From UBA3775 sp964625275 (GTDB lineage: Bacteria > Bacillota > Clostridia > Lachnospirales > Lachnospiraceae): 18,907 bases of DNA. Positions 8,047 through 14,694 of the stretch are shown piece by piece. Position 1 is the stretch's first letter, and every line of letters starts with the position of its first letter. The stretch is from positions 1 to 18,907 of the forward strand of contig CAZVBH010000042.1 of assembly GCA_964625275.1 (NCBI GenBank), in the 5' to 3' direction. Below the pieces are notes generated by a model. That model saw only the letters and a list, made by a program, of their open reading frames with translations, searched no databases and was not told the DNA's origin. Position numbers and translations under genes: made by a program.

Positions 8047-8882
8047 CCGAGCACCTCCTCAAGCATCTTTTCTGCCTGGTCTACGTCAACCGGAATTTCT
8101 CCATTGTAAACACCCTCAGCCTTTAAAATTGTTCCAAGCTTTGTAACTCTCGGAACATTTATTCCAAGCTCTTCAAATAAAGGTACTGCATCTACAACAG
8201 TACGGCTCTTGCCGTCAAAAACCGTCTTGCCGTCATTTAGCACAATTATTCTGTCTGCATATTCGCACAGCATCATAATTTTCTGTTCAACGATTATGAC
8301 GGTTTTGCCAAATTCCTTATTTAATTTTTTTAATATTTCAAAAATCATAATTGTACTGTCCGGGTCGAGCTCTCCCGTCGGCTCATCAAGTACTATTACA
8401 GGTGATTTAAGAGCGAGTATGGATGCGATAGCCACCTTCTGCTTTTGTCCGCCTGAAAGTGAGCTTATCTGACGATTCTTAAGCTCCTTAATGCCTAACA
8501 AGTCTAAAACTTCATTGAGTCTTTTGGAAATCTCAGCTCTTGAATAGCCGAAGTTCTCAAGTCCAAATAAAATTTCATCCTCTACCTTACTGGAAACCAT
8601 CTGAGAATCTATGTCCTGAAAAACCTCTCCTACATATCTTGCAAGCTCTTCAGTTTTCGTATCGACAGTATCAAGACCATTTATCTTTACTGCTCCGTAA
8701 AAATCTCCCTTGAAATGATGTGGTACAAGTCCACTAATGGCATAGGTAAGAGTCGTCTTACCAGCCCCGGAATTTCCGGTGATACCAACAAACTCACCTT
8801 CATTAATCGTCAGATTAATATCAGAGAGTGCATTTTGAGTGGCATCCTTGTATTTAAAACTAAAATCTTCAAATTTTATCAT
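8040..8882 (-). CDS. ecfA1: ECF transporter ATPase (EcfA1 type)
   Basis: The 280-residue ATPase is the first gene of the ecfA1-ecfA2-ecfT unit. Seen: Walker A GNSGAGKTT (36-44), Q-loop EVFQDIDSQ (86-94), intact signature LSGGQKQK (142-149), and Walker B VIVLDEP with catalytic Glu167. The switch-histidine position reads VEQK (198-201), with Gln200 where ECF ATPases often have VEHR, so the H-loop histidine is missing. The C-terminal part (about 230-280) is the small regulatory extension seen in this family. AAGGAAG precedes the start by a few nucleotides, and a good sigma-A-type promoter lies about 86 nt upstream. It forms a heterodimer with the overlapping ecfA2 product. Confidence 0.93.
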   Translation of the reverse strand: MIKFEDFSFKYKDATQNALSDINLTINEGEFVGITGNSGAGKTTLTYAISGLVPHHFKGDFYGAVKINGLDTVDTKTEELARYVGEVFQDIDSQMVSSKVEDEILFGLENFGYSRAEISKRLNEVLDLLGIKELKNRQISSLSGGQKQKVAIASILALKSPVIVLDEPTGELDPDSTIMIFEILKKLNKEFGKTVIIVEQKIMMLCEYADRIIVLNDGKTVFDGKSRTVVDAVPLFEELGINVPRVTKLGTILKAEGVYNGEIPVDVDQAEKMLEEVLGC

Positions 8883-8968
8883 TGTGCTTCCTTTGCGTTA
8901 CAATCCCGGCTTGAATAAATGAAGCATATCTCTTTCCGGGTTAATTATTAATTTGCATACCTTTTCTC

Positions 8969-8997
8969 ATTATACTTGCTTTTACTGAAAATAACAA
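8969..8997 (-). promoter_or_regulatory. Predicted sigma-A promoter for ecfA1-ecfA2-ecfT
   Basis: On the minus strand a perfect TATAAT (8969-8974) is preceded by TTGTTA (8992-8997, 4 of 6 to consensus) with a 17-bp spacer. Transcription would start near 8962, giving a leader of about 80 nt. The leader contains CCCGG and CCGGG, which could pair across a 27-nt loop. Confidence 0.65.
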
Positions 8998-9030
8998 CTA
9001 AAAGCGAAGAGTTAGGGCAATTTTCTGTGT

Positions 9031-9067
9031 AAAAAAAAGACAGAGTATAAATGCTCTGTCTTTTTTT
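9031..9067 (-). terminator. Rho-independent terminator after the S-component gene (bidirectional)
   Basis: A perfect 7-bp stem GACAGAG/CTCTGTC (9039-9045 and 9054-9060) with an 8-nt loop is flanked by eight A on one side and seven T on the other, so it could terminate in both directions. It lies about 100 nt past the S-component stop and upstream of the ecfA1 promoter, which separates the two transcription units. The 286-bp gap 8883-9168 also holds that promoter and a small stem-loop at 9141-9165; I see no gene in it. Confidence 0.9.
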
Positions 9068-9140
9068 ATAAATTTTTCTGCCAGTATACCAATTGGCTTT
9101 CGCCTTTACTATAAATCCAATAAATATTTTATAATGCTTT

Positions 9141-9165
9141 GCTTATCGATTTATAATAGATAAGC
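9141..9165 (-). other. Small stem-loop right after the S-component stop
   Basis: GCTTATC (9141-9147) and GATAAGC (9159-9165) form a perfect 7-bp stem with an 11-nt AT-rich loop, 3 nt past the stop codon. No U-run follows on the minus strand, so it is more likely a 3'-end stabilising hairpin than a terminator. Confidence 0.4.
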
Positions 9166-9168
9166 TGT

Positions 9169-9705
9169 CTATTTTCTAATTATCTTTTCAACAGGTATGC
9201 TTAAAATTTCAACTATTACACAGTTGAGGGCTGCAGTTACAATTGTTACTAATGACATATTTAAGAACTGTGCCATTGGCATTGGATGAACATATACAAT
9301 TGCTGCAAGTCCAATAAATGCAAAGCCTGAAATAAGTGTTGTAATAAATGTTGTTACAAGTGGCTTTACCACCTTTGGAAGTGGAATAAGAATTAAAAGT
9401 GACATTGCAATTGCCCCAAGAGTTTCACTACCAATTCCAATCCATGGCAAGCTGGTTCCAATCTGACTTACACAGCCTGAAATAAAACCGATAATGGCTG
9501 CTTCCTTAACATTTGGTCTTATGATTGCAATAGATAAGCAATAAGTTGCAATCAGGAAATTTGGATGCATGCTTCCGATTGCTATGTAGCTTGCACAAAG
9601 TCTTAATACTACACCAACTGCAAGCATGATTCCGACAAGTATAAGATTGCTGATATTTTTAAGTCCCTTTGACTCTTCTACAGCAACTTCTCTTTTTTCT
9701 GCCAT
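9169..9705 (-). CDS. Probable ECF S component (TrpP-like membrane protein)
   Basis: The 178-residue membrane protein has a charged N-terminal tail (1-18) then five or six hydrophobic helices (about 19-42, 50-62, 67-86, 95-110, 115-138, 147-172). Size, topology and location next to ecfA1-ecfA2-ecfT fit a substrate-binding S component. Blocks such as MHPNFLIATYCLSIAI (46-61) and the late SLVTIVTAALNCVIVEIL resemble, from memory, the TrpP tryptophan transporter family, but this is weak. It lacks the N-terminal Met-His of CbiM/NikM, so nickel or cobalt is unlikely. AGGA lies 9 nt upstream of the start. It has its own hairpin leader and terminator, so it is not simply co-transcribed with the ATPase genes. 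The substrate is unresolved. Confidence 0.7.
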   Translation of the reverse strand: MAEKREVAVEESKGLKNISNLILVGIMLAVGVVLRLCASYIAIGSMHPNFLIATYCLSIAIIRPNVKEAAIIGFISGCVSQIGTSLPWIGIGSETLGAIAMSLLILIPLPKVVKPLVTTFITTLISGFAFIGLAAIVYVHPMPMAQFLNMSLVTIVTAALNCVIVEILSIPVEKIIRK

Positions 9706-9752
9706 AAATTTCGTTCCTACCTTTAATTTAATTTTGTGTTACCTCTATCAAA

Positions 9753-9788
9753 TTTAATGAGTAAACAGCTTACTGCTTACTCATTAAA
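9753..9788 (-). repeat. Long stem-loop in the leader of the S-component gene
   Basis: TTTAATGAGTAA (9753-9764) and TTACTCATTAAA (9777-9788) pair perfectly, and an inner CAG/CTG pair set closes a 4-nt loop. The single imperfect position is A/C on the plus strand but G-U in minus-strand RNA, giving a continuous 16-bp stem with a UAAG loop. It sits 48 nt before the start codon. It may be a regulatory hairpin or one copy of the dispersed palindromic repeat (compare 1-72, 4806-4829 and 6277-6318). Confidence 0.65.
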
Positions 9789-9814
9789 CTTAATTTCAAA
9801 TTAATAGATATAAA

Positions 9815-9843
9815 GGTAAATGCAGCCCAAAGACTGCATTACC
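9815..9843 (-). terminator. Terminator of purA
   Basis: The stem GGTAATGCAG/CTGCATTTACC (one bulged base, 8-nt loop) lies 18 nt past the purA stop. It is followed on the minus strand by TTTAT, a short and imperfect U-run. AAAA precedes the stem, so extra A-U pairs can extend it. Efficiency is probably moderate. Confidence 0.6.
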
Positions 9844-9860
9844 CTTTTCAAATATAATTT

Positions 9861-11138
9861 TTATCTATAAATAATTTCTTCTCTTCCAGGGCCGTTACTT
9901 ACCATCTTAATTGGAACACCGATTTCTTTTTCAATGAATTCGATGTAGTCACGACACTCTTTTGGAAGCTTATCATATTCTTTGATTCCTGCTATGTCAC
10001 ACTTCCAACCAGGAAGAGTCTTGTAAACAGGCTTACACTTAGCAAGCTTTGTAGTAACAGGGAAGTCCTTAATTACTTCTCCATCAAGCTCGTAGCCAAC
10101 ACAAACCTTAAGCTCATCCCAGCATCCGAGTGCATCTACTACAGTAAGAGCTACCTGAGTTGCGCCCTGAATACGGCAGCCATATCTTGTAGCCACTGCA
10201 TCAAACCAGCCCATTCTTCTTGGACGACCTGTAGTTGCACCATACTCACCCTTGTCACCGCCATGGTCACGCATAATCTTAGCTACGTCCTCATCGAGAA
10301 TTTCACTTACGAACTCACCTGCACCAACTGCACTTGAGTATGCCTTAACTACTGTAATAATTTCCTTGATTTCGTAAGGAGGAATACCTGCACCAATTGC
10401 ACCATAAGCTGCAAGTGTTGATGATGAGGTTACCATTGGATAAATTCCATGGTCAGGATCCTTAAGTGAACCAAGCTGTCCTTCAAGAAGGATATTCTTT
10501 CCTTCCTTAATTGCATTGTAAAGATAAGCTGAGGTATCTGCTACATAAGGAGCAATCATTTCACGATACTTTGCTAAGGTCTTTAAAAGCTCCTCAGGAT
10601 CAATTGGATCCTTGTGATACATATGCTCTAAGAGAATATTCTTCTGTTCAAGTACTCTGTAAACCTTCTCACGAAGAGCCTCTTCGTCAAAAAGCTCCTG
10701 AACCTGGAAACCGATTTTTGCATATTTATCTGAATAGAAAGGAGCGATACCACTCTTTGTAGAGCCAAAGCTCTTCTTTCCAAGTCTCTCTTCTTCGTAA
10801 GCATCGAACAATACATGATAAGGCATGATTATCTGTGCTCTGTCAGAAACCAAAATTCTTGGCTTTGGAACTCCTCCTGCAATAACGCTATTTAATTCAT
10901 CTATGAACTTTTGAATATCGAGCGCAACACCATTTCCAATGATACAGGTTGTATGATCATAGAAAACACCACTTGGAAGAAGGTGTAATGCAAACCTTCC
11001 ATAGTGATTTATGATTGTATGACCTGCATTACTGCCGCCCTGAAAACGTACAATAATATCAGACTTCTCACCTAACATATCAGTGATTTTGCCTTTTCCT
11101 TCATCTCCCCAGTTTGCACCTACAACTGCTCTTACCAT
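9861..11138 (-). CDS. purA: Adenylosuccinate synthetase
   Basis: PurA converts IMP, aspartate and GTP to adenylosuccinate, the first committed step to AMP. The 425-residue product has GDEGKGK (11-17, catalytic Asp12), AGHT (38-41, catalytic His40), GSTKSGIAP (125-133), DPDHGIYP (227-234), and the aspartate-binding loop GATTGRPRR (300-308). Some positions differ from the E. coli enzyme as I recall it: EGAQG is EGQLG (219-223), the IMP-contacting Arg in KVARRG is replaced in KYAKIG, and TKLD is TVVD (332-335, the guanine-reading Asp335 kept). I believe clostridia share this variant, so it is probably the functional housekeeping enzyme. AGGAGGA (11146-11152) lies 7 nt upstream. It has its own promoter, leader hairpin and terminator, so it is monocistronic. 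Confidence 0.95.
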   Translation of the reverse strand: MVRAVVGANWGDEGKGKITDMLGEKSDIIVRFQGGSNAGHTIINHYGRFALHLLPSGVFYDHTTCIIGNGVALDIQKFIDELNSVIAGGVPKPRILVSDRAQIIMPYHVLFDAYEEERLGKKSFGSTKSGIAPFYSDKYAKIGFQVQELFDEEALREKVYRVLEQKNILLEHMYHKDPIDPEELLKTLAKYREMIAPYVADTSAYLYNAIKEGKNILLEGQLGSLKDPDHGIYPMVTSSSTLAAYGAIGAGIPPYEIKEIITVVKAYSSAVGAGEFVSEILDEDVAKIMRDHGGDKGEYGATTGRPRRMGWFDAVATRYGCRIQGATQVALTVVDALGCWDELKVCVGYELDGEVIKDFPVTTKLAKCKPVYKTLPGWKCDIAGIKEYDKLPKECRDYIEFIEKEIGVPIKMVSNGPGREEIIYR

Positions 11139-11188
11139 TTGTGAGTCCTCCTAATTGAAATTCACTTTACTTAAAGACTTATACATGT

Positions 11189-11225
11189 TTTTAGGTGCAT
11201 GCCTAAGCTCGGCACACACCTAAAA
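11189..11225 (-). promoter_or_regulatory. Stem-loop at the 5' end of the purA transcript
   Basis: TTTTAGGTGCATGCC (11189-11203) and GGCACACACCTAAAA (11211-11225) pair over 15 bp around a 7-nt loop. Two positions mispair on the plus strand (C-A type) but are G-U in minus-strand RNA, so selection seems to act on the purA-sense RNA. The predicted transcription start falls within a few nucleotides of the stem, making this a 5'-terminal hairpin about 50 nt before the start codon. No U-run follows, so it is not a terminator by itself. Confidence 0.6.
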
Positions 11226-11226
11226 C

Positions 11227-11255
11227 ATTGTAACGCAAGCACTAAGAAAATGCAA
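11227..11255 (-). promoter_or_regulatory. Predicted purA promoter
   Basis: On the minus strand TACAAT (11227-11232, 5 of 6) follows TTGCAT (11250-11255, 3 of 6) with a 17-bp spacer. Transcription would start near 11220. The -35 overlaps the stem of the terminator of the upstream symporter gene. Confidence 0.45.
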
Positions 11256-11272
11256 TAACTAAAATTGCACTT
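11244..11272 (-). terminator. Probable terminator of the symporter gene
   Basis: A 9-bp stem (11248-11256 with 11264-11272, one G-U pair in minus-strand RNA) with a 7-nt loop starts about 20 nt past the symporter stop. It is followed on the minus strand by TTTTCTT. The stem is AT-rich, so it is moderate in strength. Confidence 0.5.
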
Positions 11273-11291
11273 CTTGGCATAAAGTCATAAT

Positions 11292-12908
11292 TTAATTGTT
11301 TTTATCTGCAATTCTTTCTTTTGGAGATATTTCAGCCACATACTTTTCATCATAGCAGCTAAAAATTTCATCCGTTTTCTTTTCATCAAGCTTTTTAGTA
11401 AAAAGGCTTATGATTGGAACTATAATTAGTCCTCCAACCATGGCAACAACACCTGAGTTAATTGATGATTTGAAAACATAGGCAAGCACTGTGCCCCAGC
11501 CGGATACATCCACTCCACCGAGTGTAATTATGAGCTGTAGGATTGCAATTCCGCAGCCCCAGATGAAGCTGACAACAGTAGCTGTCTTTGTAACGCCCTT
11601 CCAGTAAAGGCTGTACATGTATGGTGCAAGAAAGGCACCTGCAAGAGCGCCCCAGGAAACACCCATCATCTGTGCAATGAAGGTTACTTCAGGATGTGAA
11701 TCCTTGAAAATTGCAATTATTGCAGATACGGCAATGAAGAATACGATAAATATTCTCATAATGAACACCTGCTTCTTTTCACTCATCTCATTCTTCATTG
11801 CAGGCTTGATTACATCGAGTGTAAAGGTTGAGCTTGAGGTAAGCACCAGTGATGAAAGTGTTGACATTGATGCTGAAAGCACGAGTACAATTACCACTGC
11901 TATTATAGCATCAGGGAGTGTCGAAAGCATTGTAGGAACAATTGTATCATAAAGAGGTGTTCCGGGCTTGCTTGGATTTACAGTTATTTTATCTGCATAA
12001 AGTCGTCCAAAGCCACCAAGGAAGTAGCAGCCTCCCGCTACAATTATAGCGAAGAAGGTTGAAATAACTGTTCCCTTATGTATATCATTTTCACTCTTGA
12101 TTGCATAGAACTTGCCAACCATCTGTGGAAGTCCCCAGGTTCCAAGAGAAGTAAGAATAACTACGAATAAAAGTGCAAGTGGATCAGGTCCAAAAAAGGC
12201 TGAATAAGCACCCTGCCAGTCAGCTCCTGAGAAAGTATCATTGCCTGTAACCTGAGCAAGCTTCTTGGTAGCCTCTACAAGTCCTCCGTTCTGACTGATA
12301 ACTGCAATAATGACTGCCGAAATACCGAACAGCATTATGATCCCCTGAATGAAATCGTTAATTGCAGTTGCCATGTAACCGCCGAAGATTACATAAATTC
12401 CCGTAAGCACTGCCATTATAAGAATAACAACTACATAAGGAATATTGAATACAAGCTTAAAAAGACTTGAAAGTCCGTTATACAGGGATGCTGTATAAGG
12501 AATCAGGAAAATGAATACAATGATGGATGCCGCTACCTTAAGTGGTATGGAATCAAATCTTTTTCCAAAATAGTCAGGCATCGTCTTAGCATCAAGATGC
12601 TGTGTCATTACTCTCGTTCTTCTTCCGAGAATATTCCAGGCAAGAAGTGAGCCGATAAAGGCATTTCCAAGTCCTGCCCAGGTGGATGCCATTCCGAAAT
12701 TCCAGCCAAACTGTCCTGCGTAGCCGACAAATATTACCGCTGAGAAGTAAGATGTTCCGAACGCAAAGGCTGTAAGCCATGGTCCTACTCCTCTGTCTCC
12801 AAGCACGAAGCCATTTACATCAGTTGCACGCTTTCTGGTATAAAATCCAACGCCAATCATTACAGCGAAGAAGCAAATAAGAAGGCATGCCGTCAATACA
12901 ATTTTCAT
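11292..12908 (-). CDS. Sodium:solute symporter (SSS family)
   Basis: The 538-residue inner-membrane protein should import an organic solute with Na+. About 13 hydrophobic helices are visible, and the LeuT-type fold is inferred. The Na2-site serine run is seen in VLSASMSTLSSLV, and SSS-type blocks occur at the N-terminus (LGDRGVGPWLTAFAFGTSYFSAV spans about 36-58) with a charged C-terminal tail after the last helix. The frame opens at a TTG (12938), but the start is set at the ATG at 12908 because GGAGGA (12918-12923) lies 9 nt before it. It follows the acyl-CoA ligase gene by 82 bp with no terminator, so the two are probably one operon. The substrate is not evident; proline, pantothenate and monocarboxylate carriers are all in the family, and the neighbour points to a carboxylate. 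Confidence 0.88.
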   Translation of the reverse strand: MKIVLTACLLICFFAVMIGVGFYTRKRATDVNGFVLGDRGVGPWLTAFAFGTSYFSAVIFVGYAGQFGWNFGMASTWAGLGNAFIGSLLAWNILGRRTRVMTQHLDAKTMPDYFGKRFDSIPLKVAASIIVFIFLIPYTASLYNGLSSLFKLVFNIPYVVVILIMAVLTGIYVIFGGYMATAINDFIQGIIMLFGISAVIIAVISQNGGLVEATKKLAQVTGNDTFSGADWQGAYSAFFGPDPLALLFVVILTSLGTWGLPQMVGKFYAIKSENDIHKGTVISTFFAIIVAGGCYFLGGFGRLYADKITVNPSKPGTPLYDTIVPTMLSTLPDAIIAVVIVLVLSASMSTLSSLVLTSSSTFTLDVIKPAMKNEMSEKKQVFIMRIFIVFFIAVSAIIAIFKDSHPEVTFIAQMMGVSWGALAGAFLAPYMYSLYWKGVTKTATVVSFIWGCGIAILQLIITLGGVDVSGWGTVLAYVFKSSINSGVVAMVGGLIIVPIISLFTKKLDEKKTDEIFSCYDEKYVAEISPKERIADKNN

Positions 12909-12990
12909 ATACCTTGTTCCTCCGTTAGTATAGACCAATAGATATCAATAAACATTTAGTGGTTTATCTAATCACATTTTATCTTAGTTC

Positions 12991-14622
12991 CTATTTTATC
13001 TGAGCTGCTACGAGACTCTCCTGTCCTGAATAAATTTCTCGAAGCTTTGGTTTTTCAATTTTACCTGTGGCATTTCTGAGAACAGGTGCAAAAATAATCT
13101 TCCTAGGTCTCTTGTATCTTGGAAGGTCGAGACAAAACTCATTTACCTCTTCTTCAGTAAGTGTACAATCTTCCTTTACCTCGATAATTGCAGCTGCAAT
13201 TTCTCCAAGTCTTACATGCGGAAGTCCTATTACTGCAACATCCTTAATCTTTGAATTGGCTCTAAGGAAATCCTCAATCTGTACAGGATAAAGATTCTCA
13301 CCACCTGTAATAATGACATCCTTTTTACGGTCAACAAGATAATAGAAGCCGTCCTCATCCTGTCTTGCCATATCTCCGGTATAGAGCCATCCGTCCTTTA
13401 AGCACTCTTCAGTAGCCTTTGGATCATTATAATAGCAGGTCATAACTCCACGTCCCTTGACGCAAAGCTCGCCGACTTCACCAGGAGCCACCTCTTTGCC
13501 ATTATCTACAATTTTGGCTTCCCATTTATAGCCTGGTATGCCGATTGCTCCAACCTTATGAATATTTTCTACACCAAGATGGATACAGCCTGGTCCAATT
13601 GACTCTGAAAGTCCATAATTGGTATCATAAAGATGATGAGGGAATCTCTTCTTCCATCTTTCAATAAGACTTGGTGGTACAGGCTGTGCACCTATGTGCA
13701 TAAGTCTCCACTGCTCAAGATGATAGATTGAAGGATCAATTTCTCCTGAATCCATTTTATCAAGAATATCCTGAGCCCAAGGCACCAAAAGCCATACTAT
13801 TGTACATCTTTCTTCCGATACTGCCTTAACAATAATCTCAGGCTTAACACCCTTCAGAATTACAGCCTTACTGCCCGAATAAAGACTTCCAAACCAATGC
13901 ATTTTCGCTCCGGTATGATAAAGCGGAGGTATAAGAAGGAATACATCATCCTTTGTCTGTCCATGGTGATTAGCTTCTGTTTCTGCTGCACTTACCAGAG
14001 AGAGATGCTTGTGCAAAATTGCCTTTGGAAAGCCTGTTGTTCCTGAAGAAAAATAGATTGCTGCATAGTCATCATCCGTAAGAGGTATTGCAGGATCCTT
14101 GCTTGTGCAATATGAAATATATTTTTCATAGCTATCTGCAAAGCGTGGACAATCCTCACCTACGTAAAAGATATGTCTTATTCTTCCAAGCTTATTAACA
14201 ATCTGCTCAATTCTTCCGGTAAATTCCGGTCCAAATACGAGAACATCAATTTCAGCAAGATCAACACAATACTTAATTTCATCTGCATCAAAACGATAGT
14301 TCATTGGAACTGCAATTGCTCCTGCCTTAAGTGTTCCAAAGTAAATTGGAAGCCATTCAAGGCAATTCATAAGAAGGATTCCAACCTTTTCACCCTTTTG
14401 AACTCCTCGGCTCAAAAGAAGGTTTGCAAAACGATTTGATTTGCGGTCAAAATCTTCCCAGGTCATTTCGCGTCGGTAAAAGGAGCTTCTCTCACCTTCT
14501 ACCAATGCATTTTCACTCCAGGTATGAGGTTTTTCATTTGTATTATCCGGATTTATTTCAACCAGACATACCTCATCACCATAAAGAGTGGCATTTCTTC
14601 TCAAATAGTCTGTTATCGGCAT
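12991..14622 (-). CDS. Class I adenylate-forming acyl-CoA ligase
   Basis: The 543-residue enzyme belongs to the AMP-binding family that activates a carboxylate with ATP and transfers it to CoA. Seen: P-loop SSGTTGFPK (192-200), YGLSES (336-341), GWLYTGD (411-417), the hinge region at DRKKDVI (431-437), GGEN (440-443) and the catalytic lysine in NATGKIEK (Lys521). A full N- and C-terminal domain pair is present with no carrier-protein domain, so it is an acyl-CoA ligase rather than an NRPS module. The acid could be a fatty, aromatic or other organic acid; the sequence does not say. GGGAGG (14631-14636) lies 8 nt upstream. The symporter gene immediately downstream suggests uptake and activation of the same compound. 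The 72-bp gap to the ABC-F gene holds an AT-rich stretch but no clear promoter. Confidence 0.92.
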   Translation of the reverse strand: MPITDYLRRNATLYGDEVCLVEINPDNTNEKPHTWSENALVEGERSSFYRREMTWEDFDRKSNRFANLLLSRGVQKGEKVGILLMNCLEWLPIYFGTLKAGAIAVPMNYRFDADEIKYCVDLAEIDVLVFGPEFTGRIEQIVNKLGRIRHIFYVGEDCPRFADSYEKYISYCTSKDPAIPLTDDDYAAIYFSSGTTGFPKAILHKHLSLVSAAETEANHHGQTKDDVFLLIPPLYHTGAKMHWFGSLYSGSKAVILKGVKPEIIVKAVSEERCTIVWLLVPWAQDILDKMDSGEIDPSIYHLEQWRLMHIGAQPVPPSLIERWKKRFPHHLYDTNYGLSESIGPGCIHLGVENIHKVGAIGIPGYKWEAKIVDNGKEVAPGEVGELCVKGRGVMTCYYNDPKATEECLKDGWLYTGDMARQDEDGFYYLVDRKKDVIITGGENLYPVQIEDFLRANSKIKDVAVIGLPHVRLGEIAAAIIEVKEDCTLTEEEVNEFCLDLPRYKRPRKIIFAPVLRNATGKIEKPKLREIYSGQESLVAAQIK

Positions 14623-14694
14623 ATTTGTTTCCTCCCGTCTGTTTCTTCCTTTAACTTCCCACCTTATAAATATAAAATAAGCTGTTCCGCTACC

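Noticed and set aside
9169..9705. Nickel/cobalt S component (NikM/CbiM), which would have explained LarA
   Set aside because: The N-terminal metal-binding Met-His start is missing; the protein begins with a charged tail instead.
9861..11138. PurZ-like 2-aminoadenine synthetase
   Set aside because: The catalytic aspartate of GDEGKGK is present, whereas PurZ proteins differ there, and the gene sits in a bacterial chromosomal setting with no phage genes.
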